Shown piece after piece: positions 1-7,984 of a stretch of 64,000 bases of DNA. This DNA is from Phaeobacter sp. CECT 5382. GTDB taxonomy: Bacteria > Pseudomonadota > Alphaproteobacteria > Rhodobacterales > Rhodobacteraceae. A program made the translations under genes and the position numbers. Position 1 is the first letter of the stretch, and every line of letters begins with the position of its first letter. The DNA lies in NCBI RefSeq assembly GCF_001457775.1, contig NZ_CYSG01000014.1, forward strand, positions 26,467-90,466, in the 5' to 3' direction. The notes beneath the pieces are model-generated. The model saw nothing but the letters and a program-made list of their open reading frames with translations. It was not told the DNA's origin and did no database searches.

Positions 1-294
1 TCCAAGGACAAGCCGATCAAAAAGGAAAAGCCAAAGCCCGCGCGCCCGACGCGCGATGCCATTCTGGCCCTGCGCAAAGATGCGCGCAAATCCGAAGAAC
101 GCGTCAGCAAGCTCACGCAGATGAAGGACAAGCTGGATATCAAACTGGCTGACCCGGAACTTTACGAGCCCGAGAAAAAAGACGAAGCTCGGGTTTGGCA
201 GAGCAAGCACGCCGAAGTCATCGAAGCGCTGGATCGCGCTGAGCTGATGTGGATGCGCGCTCTGGAGAAACTGGAAAAAGCCGAGGCCTCATGA
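1..294 (+). CDS. ABC-F family ATPase, C-terminal fragment (partial)
   Basis: Only the last 97 codons are in the window; the reading frame is open from base 1 to a TGA at 292-294. The residues are strongly charged (Lys/Glu/Arg-rich, no hydrophobic segment) and look like the helical coiled-coil tail that follows the second ATPase domain in ABC-F proteins of the Uup/YheS type, a cytosolic class that acts on ribosomes or DNA rather than in transport. No Walker motif is visible because that part lies upstream of the window, so the assignment rests on the tail alone. The stop overlaps the ATG of the next gene (ATGA), which suggests translational coupling. A second, complete ABC-F gene sits at 37088-38905. 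Confidence 0.6.
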   Translation, partial: SKDKPIKKEKPKPARPTRDAILALRKDARKSEERVSKLTQMKDKLDIKLADPELYEPEKKDEARVWQSKHAEVIEALDRAELMWMRALEKLEKAEAS

Positions 295-914
295 TCGACA
301 CCGCCTTTCTGATCACCTCTTTTGTGACGCTCTTTGTGATTATTGATCCCATTGGCCTCACACCGATCTTTTTGGCGCTGACACAGGGGGCCACCCCACA
401 GGAACGTCGCTCCATCGCGCTACGCGCGGCCTTTACGGCGATGTTTCTGCTGGCCCTGTTTACCCTCTTTGGCGAGGCCGTGCTGGGCTTTGCCGGCATC
501 TCCATGGCCGCCTTTCGGGTTGCGGGGGGCGTTCTACTGTTCCTGACCGCATTGGACATGCTGTTTGAACGCCGGACCAAGCGGCGTGAAAACCAGGGCG
601 AAGAGGCCACCGAAGCCGAAGATCCTTCGATCTTTCCGATGTCGATCCCGCTGATTGCCGGCCCTGGCTCAATTGCGACCGTGATCCTTCTGGCCGGGCA
701 AAAGCCCGGTCTCGAAGGGTTTGCGCTGGTCATGGGCGTGGTTGTTGCCGTGCTTTTTGTGATGCTGCTGATGTTTCTGGCCTCAGGCATGCTCGAACAT
801 GCGCTCGGCAAGACCGGCATCAATGTGGTGACCCGGCTTCTGGGCATGCTCTTGGCCGCTCTTTCGGTGCAATTTGTGCTGGATGGTCTGCGCGATTTTG
901 GCTTTGCCGGCTAG
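291..914 (+). CDS. MarC family integral membrane protein
   Basis: A 207-residue polytopic inner-membrane protein with about six hydrophobic segments. The N-terminal helix carries the family's DPIGLTPIFL stretch (residues 19-28) and the matching half-repeat motif PLIAGPGSIAT follows a charged loop near residues 98-112. Length and motifs fit the MarC/UPF0056 family, whose transport substrate is not established; the old link to multiple antibiotic resistance in E. coli was not upheld. An in-frame start 42 bases upstream exists, but ATG 291 is chosen because it begins at the first membrane helix and overlaps the upstream stop. Confidence 0.85.
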   Translation: MIDTAFLITSFVTLFVIIDPIGLTPIFLALTQGATPQERRSIALRAAFTAMFLLALFTLFGEAVLGFAGISMAAFRVAGGVLLFLTALDMLFERRTKRRENQGEEATEAEDPSIFPMSIPLIAGPGSIATVILLAGQKPGLEGFALVMGVVVAVLFVMLLMFLASGMLEHALGKTGINVVTRLLGMLLAALSVQFVLDGLRDFGFAG

Positions 915-977
915 GCATTCGCCGCAGCCCGCTTAGATAGTCAATAGAATCGCAATTTCGCAGGGACCGCTTTCGCA

Positions 978-1559
978 ATGGAAGATTTTGAATTCAGCCG
1001 CCTGATCTATCTTGGCTTGCTGCTTGTCGCGGTTGGGGCTTGGGTCTTTGTCGAGAACCGCCAATCGCTGGGCAAGACGGTACAGCAACTGGCAGTCTGG
1101 GCTTTTATCTTTCTGGGTGTGATTGCCGGATACGGCCTTTGGGGAGATATTCGCCAGACCCTGCAACCACAGCAATCCGTAATGAGTGAAACGGGTCGTG
1201 TCGTGGTGCCGCGTTCCGCTGACGGCCATTATTATCTGACGCTTCAGGTAGACGGCGCCGACATCCATTTCCTTGTCGACACCGGTGCCAGCGAAGTGGT
1301 TCTGACGGAACGTGATGCACGACGGGCCGGGATCGATCCTGATAAGCTGGCCTATCTAGGGCGTGCCCGTACCGCCAACGGCGAGGTGCGCACCGCATCG
1401 GTGCGTGTCGGAGAGATCTCCCTAGGCAACATCCGGGACGAGAACCTGCGGGTCTGGGTCAATGAGGGCGAGCTGGACAGTTCCCTTTTAGGTATGGGCT
1501 ATCTGCAGCGTTGGTCCAGTATTGAGATCCGCGATGGCGCGCTGGTGCTCACGAGATAG
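978..1559 (+). CDS. Membrane-anchored retropepsin-like aspartic protease (TIGR02281-type)
   Basis: A 193-residue protein with two N-terminal hydrophobic helices (about 10-27 and 38-55) and a C-terminal pepsin-like half domain. The catalytic signature FLVDTGASEVVLT places the active Asp at residue 101. Families of this kind (clan AA, single-lobe, retroviral-type) dimerise to form the active site; the domain here should face the periplasm. An AGGGA ribosome-binding site lies upstream of ATG 978. The gene stands alone, 63 bases after marC, and converges on the PilZ gene. Natural substrates of the bacterial family are poorly known. Confidence 0.85.
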   Translation: MEDFEFSRLIYLGLLLVAVGAWVFVENRQSLGKTVQQLAVWAFIFLGVIAGYGLWGDIRQTLQPQQSVMSETGRVVVPRSADGHYYLTLQVDGADIHFLVDTGASEVVLTERDARRAGIDPDKLAYLGRARTANGEVRTASVRVGEISLGNIRDENLRVWVNEGELDSSLLGMGYLQRWSSIEIRDGALVLTR

Positions 1560-1600
1560 CGCGGACGCGAACAAGGCCGGGGCGGTCGGTTTCGTCTTTT

Positions 1601-1632
1601 GGCCTATCCGAATGCAGTTGCCCGAATAGGCC
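1601..1632. terminator. Possible bidirectional terminator hairpin
   Basis: Imperfect inverted repeat (GGCCTATCCG / CGAATAGGCC, one mismatch) in the 107-base gap between the convergent protease and PilZ genes. There is no clear T-run on either side, so the call is weak. Confidence 0.35.
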
Positions 1633-1666
1633 CTTTCCGGCCTACGCCGCCTAGTGGGATATCTCT

Positions 1667-2575
1667 TCAGCCAGCCTGCACCAGCTGATCCAGCTGAGCA
1701 CGCTCCATCAGCGTTTTGAATTCCACGCCAAAATAATTGCCGTTGCGCCACAGCACCCGTGCAGGGATTGACCATCCGGCGTAGGTGACGCTGTGATCTG
1801 GATAGACCAAGGTCTTTTCGGGAACATTCACTTCGACTTCGGCGCCGACCGGACAGGTGACTTCGGATTTCACTTTGGCGCCCAGCTGGCTGACATCAAT
1901 GATCTGCGCTTCGATCACTTCCTCCTGTTCTGCGGGGTGGACCAGACAGGAGGCATTGCAGACAAAGCGTTTCTTTTTGCGTGAATTGAGTTTGTTGATC
2001 CGGTCAAAGATCAAAAACGCAGCCACTCCGAGCAACAGAACCGTAATGGCACCGATACTAGCAATCTTACTAGAGACCAGATAGTTTTCATCGGTAAATG
2101 TGCCGGCCACCGAACGACCGTTTCCGTCCAGGCAGGGCAAAGCCACTAGCTCGCGCCGATACGCATCGAGCTTGGCCCGCAAGCGCAGCTTTCGCGCGGT
2201 TTCGGCGGCTTTGAACTGGCCGCCAATGGCGCGAATTTTCAAAAGGGTCTTTTGCTGCGCCATAAACTTCGACGTCGCCCCACTGATGCTGTTCAAGCCA
2301 TTGTCATTGAGGCGCATGCGCAGTTCCACAACAGACGTATTCTTCAGGAAGCGCGTCAACTTGGCCCGCGCCTTGGGGTTGGCGCCGGTTTCCACATTGT
2401 CCAGAAACAACTCACTCAGATGCACCAGGGTCGCAAGCTCATCAAAGACCGTGCAGTTCATATCGCGGGCAAGGGCAGGATTGCCGCCCCCGAGAAGCAG
2501 AAAGGCGGAGATCAGCCAAACTGCAATGCAGCTGCGGGCAATTCGCCCGAGCCTCACGCGTCCGTAAACTAGCAT
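1667..2575 (-). CDS. Envelope-spanning PilZ domain protein
   Basis: A 302-residue protein in three parts: an N-terminal signal/anchor (hydrophobic about 14-30, ending ALA-R near 36), a probable periplasmic helical region (about 38-168) and a second membrane helix (about 171-190) followed by a cytoplasmic PilZ domain (about 199-300). The c-di-GMP-binding motifs are present: RKKKR at 199-203 (RxxxR) and DVSQLG at 227-232 (DxSxxG). This suggests a c-di-GMP-responsive receptor passing a signal across the inner membrane, but the partner is unknown. ATG 2575 is preferred because it places the signal sequence at the N-terminus; the frame stays open about 95 codons further upstream with no protein-like features. 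No strong ribosome-binding site is seen. Confidence 0.75.
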   Translation of the reverse strand: MLVYGRVRLGRIARSCIAVWLISAFLLLGGGNPALARDMNCTVFDELATLVHLSELFLDNVETGANPKARAKLTRFLKNTSVVELRMRLNDNGLNSISGATSKFMAQQKTLLKIRAIGGQFKAAETARKLRLRAKLDAYRRELVALPCLDGNGRSVAGTFTDENYLVSSKIASIGAITVLLLGVAAFLIFDRINKLNSRKKKRFVCNASCLVHPAEQEEVIEAQIIDVSQLGAKVKSEVTCPVGAEVEVNVPEKTLVYPDHSVTYAGWSIPARVLWRNGNYFGVEFKTLMERAQLDQLVQAG

Positions 2576-3541
2576 GGATCGCCATGGTCGACCGGGTTTT
2601 GCGGGTTTTTCGAGGTTTCCAGGGCGCAGGGCGAGTCTGGTGGGTTTGGATAGACCAGTGTCTTGCAGTGAATGGTCTAGCCGTGACTGAAGCACTGCCT
2701 GCCAACCTGAGCGCAGCCCGTGGACCCGGCCCCTGCCCCGTCGTGAAACCTGCGGGACGGCCGCATCAATCGCACCTTCAGCCCAACCATGTGCTACGCA
2801 GTTGCCCATTTCACCTTTACCTATATCAGACCCTCCAGCATTGCCTTGCAGCCTGTACACACTTTGTCTTCGTCACTGTTTCCAGCAGACCAGTCTGACA
2901 AAAGCCAGAAGTGAGCAGTCTAAACCAAGACGTCACTCCGCCCTTTGCTACCGGTCTCCTCAGACCGATCTCCGTTTTGGTTGCACTGGCGTGATTAAGT
3001 CAGAGGCCTTCGCCTCTGTAGCTTGAGCTGCCAACAACCAATTCGGAGACCCCAAATTGAGTACTGTCACTATTGGCGAAACTATCTAAGAAATGATTAC
3101 ATCAAAGAATAGCGCCATTCACGCCGGCGCAATAAAATGGACAAGTAGGAATTCTGGTTTCTTTGCAATCTAATCGTCCCCTCCACTTTATGGGATTGAA
3201 GCGGGAATTCATAAATTCGCCTGCCATTAAATCAATTATATATGGCTCTTCCCGGCAAAGGGCGGGGGCGGAGTTTGCAAAACCTGCGGGGGCCGACAGA
3301 CAGGCTGGCATTTCGAAAAACAGATAGCGCCAGGCTGCTTTGCAGGTTTTGCCAGGCTTGGCAGAGCCGGGCAGCTAGGGCCCTGCTGCGGCCGGATCGC
3401 AAAGGTATCAGAAAATCATCTCGATACCGGATCGCATGATCGCTATCGCACGATCGCTAGAGGCATCATCTGATGTCGAAGATGGGAATCAGATCGGCCT
3501 GCTATGTTCAGTCCCAGCGACAGCATCTCAGGCCAGCTGAA
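2576..3541. other. 966-base gene-free stretch with small hairpins
   Basis: No convincing coding region: short open frames on both strands lack a ribosome-binding site and family-like composition. It contains two perfect tetraloop hairpins, CGGTCT-cctc-AGACCG (2952-2967) and CAGAGGC-cttc-GCCTCTG (3001-3018), an 11-bp inverted repeat GCAAAACCTGC / GCAGGTTTTGC (3277-3287 and 3342-3352), and a GATCGC-rich patch (about 3429-3461). It should hold the promoter of the PilZ gene. An intergenic RNA is possible but unproven. Confidence 0.6.
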
Positions 3542-4000
3542 TTAGGTTTCGGCTTTCTTTTCCCAGCGCCCGGATTCTTCGGACCAGTATTGTGCCGAAC
3601 AGCCCGCATCCGTCAGGGCCTTCCATTGGCCGCGGGCCTGCTGCACCGCCTGTGGATCAGTCCCATCAAACAAGATGCAGACCCGCGCCAGGGATTGGAC
3701 TTCTTCGGCCTGCACCTCGGCCCCGTCCACCGCCATCACACAATCCGGTGCATTTGCGGCCTCTTGGCTGGTGGTCAGCAAAACGGGTTGCAAGGCATCA
3801 TGGGGGCCGCCCGCCAGACCGTGCGCCAAAAAGCTGTCGTCAGCCCCTTGCCACAGGCTTTCGTCCAGCCAGGCCATCCGGTCCTGCATCTGGCCGCGCA
3901 CGGCTATGCGCCAGCCTGCCCCGCGCGCCTTTTCCAGCAACACCGGCAAGGTGTCCTGCAGCGGGCGGCGGGTCAAGTGATAGAAATAGACGGCCCCCAT
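3542..4000 (-). CDS. holC: DNA polymerase III chi subunit
   Basis: A 152-residue cytosolic protein. It opens with the family-typical VYFYHLTRRPLQDTLPVLL segment and the chi pattern of a small Rossmann-like fold; the C-terminus carries the conserved aromatic/charged tail with a WEKK motif. Chi joins psi in the clamp loader and contacts the C-terminus of SSB. ATG 4000 is chosen over the longer open frame because it begins exactly at the family N-terminus. The gene follows pepA by 7 bases on the same strand, the usual pepA-holC pairing, so the two are probably cotranscribed. No psi gene is present here, which is normal for alphaproteobacteria. Confidence 0.9.
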   Translation of the reverse strand: MGAVYFYHLTRRPLQDTLPVLLEKARGAGWRIAVRGQMQDRMAWLDESLWQGADDSFLAHGLAGGPHDALQPVLLTTSQEAANAPDCVMAVDGAEVQAEEVQSLARVCILFDGTDPQAVQQARGQWKALTDAGCSAQYWSEESGRWEKKAET

Positions 4001-4007
4001 GGTCGCG

Positions 4008-5489
4008 TTACTGCGCTTCGAACTTGTCGCGCACCAGACGGTCCAGCGCCATAACGCCCCAGCCGGTTGCGCCTTTGGGCGCATAAGTCGTTGCGGATTT
4101 CACCGAGGCAACACCGGCGATATCCAGATGGATCCAAGGCATATCGTCTTTGATGAACCGCTTGAGGAACTGCGCCGCCGTGATTGATCCGGCCGGGCGG
4201 CCGCCAACATTCATCATATCCGCGATGCGTGATTTCAGCTGGTCATCATACCCCTGCCCCAGTGGCATCCGCCAAGCGCCTTCATCGGCGGCCTTTGCCG
4301 ATTTAAGGAACCCATTGCACAGGGCGTCATCATTGGAAAAGACACCGGCATTTTCATGGCCCAGACCGATGATCACCGCACCAGTCAAGGTGGCCAGATC
4401 AATCACGCCACTGGGATTGAACCGCTCCTGCGCGTACCAAAGCACATCACAGAGCACCAGACGGCCTTCGGCATCGGTGTTGATCACCTCAATGGTGTCG
4501 CCCTTCATGGATTTGACCACATCGCCAGGGCGGGTGGCATTGCCGGAGGGCATGTTTTCAACCAGACCAACCAGACCAACCACATTGGCCTTTGCCTTGC
4601 GCAGAGCCAGCGCTTTCATGGTGCCAGTCACCACACCAGCGCCGCCCATATCCATGGTCATGTCTTCCATGCCCGCAGCAGGTTTCAGCGAAATGCCGCC
4701 AGTGTCAAAGACAACGCCCTTGCCGACCAGGGCCAGCGGAGCTTCACCCTTGGAACCACCGTTCCACTGCATCACTGCAACCTTGGACGGGCTGTCAGAG
4801 CCCTGCCCGACACAGAGCAAGGCGCCCATGCCGAGCTCAGCCAGGGCGGCCTCGTCGAGGATTTCAACCTCCAGGCCGATGTCAGACATCTCTTCGATAC
4901 GGCGGGCAAACTCCCTGGTTGTCAGCACATTGGCCGGCTCATTGATCAGATCGCGGGTCATGTGCACCCCTTCAGCCACAGCCGCCAGAGGCGCAAACAG
5001 AGCCTCCATATCGGCAGCCGCCTTATGGGCGATGGTAATCACAGTCGGGGCGGCGGTTTTGTTGTCTTTTGGTGTTTTGTGGTTCTCAAAATCATAGCTG
5101 CGCAGGGCCATGCCCATTGCTAGCTCTGCCGCCTTGGGCATTGATCCCGCCATCACCGTCATCGCCTTGCCACTGGTGCCTGCGATCAGTTTTGCACCAG
5201 CCTGACGCGCCTCTGTCGGAGTGACTTTACGCGGCATCACCAGCACGTCCAGCGCTTCGGCCACCATGCCCGCAGGCCAGGCCAGAGAGATCACCGTGCC
5301 GGTTTTGGCCGCTTTGAAACCTTCGGAGTCCACCAGCCTTGCCAGGGCACCTTTGGTCATCCGGTTGGCGCTACGGCCCGCCTGATCCATGATGCCTTCG
5401 GGGGTGATCAGCACCACCACACGACCGGTCATTCCGGACAGGTCTTTGGGCTCATAGTCGGCAAAGCGGATGGTGGGCAAAGGGCTCAT
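4008..5489 (-). CDS. pepA: Leucyl aminopeptidase (M17)
   Basis: A 493-residue M17 metallo-aminopeptidase that removes N-terminal residues from peptides in the cytosol as a hexamer with two metals per active site. The catalytic domain is intact: GKGVVFDTGG at 256-265 (metal-binding Lys and Asp) and the signature NTDAEGRL at 337-344. A CAGGAGAT ribosome-binding site precedes ATG 5489, so the extra 32 codons of open frame upstream are not used. It is divergent from lptF and leads the pepA-holC unit. E. coli PepA also binds DNA as a Xer accessory factor; nothing here tests that role. Confidence 0.93.
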   Translation of the reverse strand: MSPLPTIRFADYEPKDLSGMTGRVVVLITPEGIMDQAGRSANRMTKGALARLVDSEGFKAAKTGTVISLAWPAGMVAEALDVLVMPRKVTPTEARQAGAKLIAGTSGKAMTVMAGSMPKAAELAMGMALRSYDFENHKTPKDNKTAAPTVITIAHKAAADMEALFAPLAAVAEGVHMTRDLINEPANVLTTREFARRIEEMSDIGLEVEILDEAALAELGMGALLCVGQGSDSPSKVAVMQWNGGSKGEAPLALVGKGVVFDTGGISLKPAAGMEDMTMDMGGAGVVTGTMKALALRKAKANVVGLVGLVENMPSGNATRPGDVVKSMKGDTIEVINTDAEGRLVLCDVLWYAQERFNPSGVIDLATLTGAVIIGLGHENAGVFSNDDALCNGFLKSAKAADEGAWRMPLGQGYDDQLKSRIADMMNVGGRPAGSITAAQFLKRFIKDDMPWIHLDIAGVASVKSATTYAPKGATGWGVMALDRLVRDKFEAQ

Positions 5490-5737
5490 CTGTAAATCTC
5501 CTGTCGGGATCGTATCGGGATCGTGTCGCGGAATTTTTCCGGGCTTTAGCAGCAACAGGTAGCTTGCCGCCACGGCAATGGCCACCCCTACGAGACGTCA
5601 GCCCTCAGATCAGTAATCCGCAAAGCCCCGCCGATGCTGCAAGTCCGCTATCACAGAGGCGCAGATTGCAGTTTTCCCCCGCAAACAATTCCTCTAAGGT
5701 CAGGCAAAATAACATCGACAGGATCTGGGGGGATCGA

Positions 5738-6883
5738 GTGTCACGCTACGACAGATACGTCCTGTCGCAATATCTGCTGTTTTTCGGCTTCTTTGCGCTC
5801 ATACTTGTGGCCGTGTTCTGGGTGAACCGGGCCGTTGTGCTGTTTGACCGTCTCATTGGGGACGGGCAGTCTGCGCTTGTATTTCTGGAATTCACCGCAC
5901 TGACCCTGCCCAATCTCATCCGCATGGTGCTGCCGGTGGCCACCTTTGCCTCTGCGGTCTGGGTGACCAACCGGCTACAAAGCGAAAGCGAGCTGACGGT
6001 GCTGCGCGCCACCGGCACCAGCCCCTGGCAAATGGCCCGCCCTGCGCTGGCTTTTGGCATCGTCACTGCCCTGATGATGTCGGCGCTGACGCATTTTCTG
6101 TTGCCTACCTCGATCAGTCAGCTGGAGCTGCGCGAACAGGAAGTGTCGCGTAATGTCACCGCCAAATTACTGACCGAAGGCAATTTTCTGCACCCGACCA
6201 AGGGCGTGACCTTTTACATCCGCAAGATCGATGCCGACGGCACCCTGAACGATGTCTTCCTGTCGGATCGACGCAATCCGAAACAAAGTGTCACCTATAC
6301 CGGTGCACGCGCCTTTTTGGTGCGCAATGAAGGCAAGACACATCTGATCATGGTTAATGGCATGGCCCAGCGTCTGGATGTTGCCGCACGGCGCCTTTCG
6401 ACCACCAGCTTTTCCGATTTCTCATATGATATCAGCTCACTGGCACAGAAATCCGCATCTCAGACGCGCAATATCCGGGCCATTCCCAGCCTTGAGCTGA
6501 TGACCCAACGCGCCAGCATCACCGAAAAAGAAGGCTATAGCCCCGGCCTGCTGGCCGAAGAGCTGCACCTGAGATTTGCGCGCGCCTTGATCTGCATCGC
6601 TGTGGCTCTGATCGGGTTTTCGGCATTGATGCTCGGGAGTTATTCGCGCTTTGGGGTCTGGCGTCAGGCCATGCTCGCCTTTCTTTTGCTGATCCTCGTC
6701 GAAGGCCTGCGCGGGGTCGTCTCGGACCCGGTTCTGAAGAACCCGGACCTGTGGCCACTGGTCTATCTGCCCGCAGGGATTGGCCTGGCAATCGCCGTCG
6801 TCTTTTTACAACTGGCAGCGCGCCCTTCGATTGGCCTGTTGCGCCGCCGCCAGGCGCCAACCACACCGGAGGCCCAGGCATGA
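5738..6883 (+). CDS. lptF: LPS export ABC permease LptF
   Basis: A 381-residue inner-membrane permease of the LptB2FG complex, which extracts lipopolysaccharide from the inner membrane and feeds it into the Lpt bridge. It begins with VSRYDRYVLSQYLLFFGFF, the family N-terminus. Three hydrophobic helices precede and three follow a periplasmic beta-jellyroll region (about 130-260). The GTG at 5738 is the chosen start: it has a GGGGGGAT ribosome-binding site and begins at the conserved sequence; the open frame upstream lacks similarity. Its stop overlaps the lptG start by four bases, indicating coupled translation. Confidence 0.92.
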   Translation: MSRYDRYVLSQYLLFFGFFALILVAVFWVNRAVVLFDRLIGDGQSALVFLEFTALTLPNLIRMVLPVATFASAVWVTNRLQSESELTVLRATGTSPWQMARPALAFGIVTALMMSALTHFLLPTSISQLELREQEVSRNVTAKLLTEGNFLHPTKGVTFYIRKIDADGTLNDVFLSDRRNPKQSVTYTGARAFLVRNEGKTHLIMVNGMAQRLDVAARRLSTTSFSDFSYDISSLAQKSASQTRNIRAIPSLELMTQRASITEKEGYSPGLLAEELHLRFARALICIAVALIGFSALMLGSYSRFGVWRQAMLAFLLLILVEGLRGVVSDPVLKNPDLWPLVYLPAGIGLAIAVVFLQLAARPSIGLLRRRQAPTTPEAQA

Positions 6884-7983
6884 AGCTTGATCTCTACTAT
6901 GCCCGCCGGTTTCTGCAATGGTTTCTGATCATCTGTGCAGTCCTGATGACCCTTGTGGTTTTGATTGATCTCAACGAACAGGTGCGCCGGTTTGATGCCT
7001 TTGACCTCAGTGCCGGTCAGCTGTTGGGGCTGACGCTTCTGAATGCACCCGCAGCGCTGAGCGAGTTTCTACCGCTGATCATGATCCTGACCACGATCGT
7101 GCTGTTTGTGGGCCTGGCCCGCAGCAGCGAACTGGTGGTGACCCGGGCCATCGGGCGTTCGGGCATTCGCGCCCTGGCGGCACCGGTTCTGGTTGCCGCC
7201 CTGATCGGCGTTCTGGCTGTCAGCACGCTCAACCCGATCGTGGCAGCCACCACAAACCGCTATAAATCCCTGGCAGAGACCTATCGGACCGGGGGCGCTG
7301 CGGCCCTGTCGCTATCGGGCGAAGGGCTGTGGCTGCGACAGGGTAGCCCCCAGGGACAATCGGTCATCCATGCGTCAGGCTACGGAGGCGGCAGCGACGA
7401 TATCGTTCTGCATGGCGTCACCATTCTGGCCTATGCCCCCGGCGGTGGCCCCATTCGCCGTATCGTCGCCCAAAGCGCCATGCTGGACGGTGAAGACTGG
7501 GTTTTGACCGAGGCCAAAGTCTGGCACCTGACCGCCGGGCTCAACCCGGAGAAATCGGCCGTAACCCATGACAGCCTGCGCCTGCCGACCACTCTCACGC
7601 AGGATCGCATTCGTGACCGACTTGGCTCTGCCGATGGGATCTCGGTCTATGATCTGCCTACGACCATCCGGGAGCTGGCAGAGGCCGGGTTTTCCACCAA
7701 ACGCTACCAGGTCTGGTATCAGGTGGAGCTTGCCCGCCCGCTGTTCTTGATTGCCATGGTTCTCGTCGGCGCTGCCTTCACCATGCGCCATGCCCGCTTT
7801 GGCGGCACCGGCCTTGCTGTGCTGGCTGCGGTCCTGTTGGGATTTGGCCTGTACTTTATTCGAAACTTTGCGCAGATTTTGGGTGAAAATGGCCAGATTC
7901 CCGTCGCTCTGGCCGCCTGGGCGCCGCCCTTTGCCGCTATACTGTTAACCATGGGACTGCTTTTACATGCCGAGGACGGATAA
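6880..7983 (+). CDS. lptG: LPS export ABC permease LptG
   Basis: A 367-residue partner of LptF with the same architecture: N-terminal MKLDLYYARRFLQWFLIICAV helix, paired membrane helices, a periplasmic jellyroll (about 130-270) and three C-terminal helices. It completes the LptB2FG transporter with LptB, which is not in the window. ATG 6880 overlaps the lptF stop. The gene ends in TAA one base before the ATG of lptD, so lptF-lptG-lptD behave as one transcript linking the inner- and outer-membrane ends of the LPS export path. Confidence 0.92.
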   Translation: MKLDLYYARRFLQWFLIICAVLMTLVVLIDLNEQVRRFDAFDLSAGQLLGLTLLNAPAALSEFLPLIMILTTIVLFVGLARSSELVVTRAIGRSGIRALAAPVLVAALIGVLAVSTLNPIVAATTNRYKSLAETYRTGGAAALSLSGEGLWLRQGSPQGQSVIHASGYGGGSDDIVLHGVTILAYAPGGGPIRRIVAQSAMLDGEDWVLTEAKVWHLTAGLNPEKSAVTHDSLRLPTTLTQDRIRDRLGSADGISVYDLPTTIRELAEAGFSTKRYQVWYQVELARPLFLIAMVLVGAAFTMRHARFGGTGLAVLAAVLLGFGLYFIRNFAQILGENGQIPVALAAWAPPFAAILLTMGLLLHAEDG

Positions 7984-7984
7984 T

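Noticed and set aside
2584..2898. 104-codon open frame in the 966-base gap
   Set aside because: No ribosome-binding site and Trp/His/Pro-skewed composition; it is also antisense to the non-coding upstream extension of the PilZ frame.
3277..3352. 11-bp inverted repeat in the 966-base gap as an operator
   Set aside because: Arms are 54 bases apart, not near any gene start, so an operator role is not supported.
4150..5123. Long plus-strand open frames over pepA
   Set aside because: Shadows of the intact pepA gene, with no motif and poor composition.
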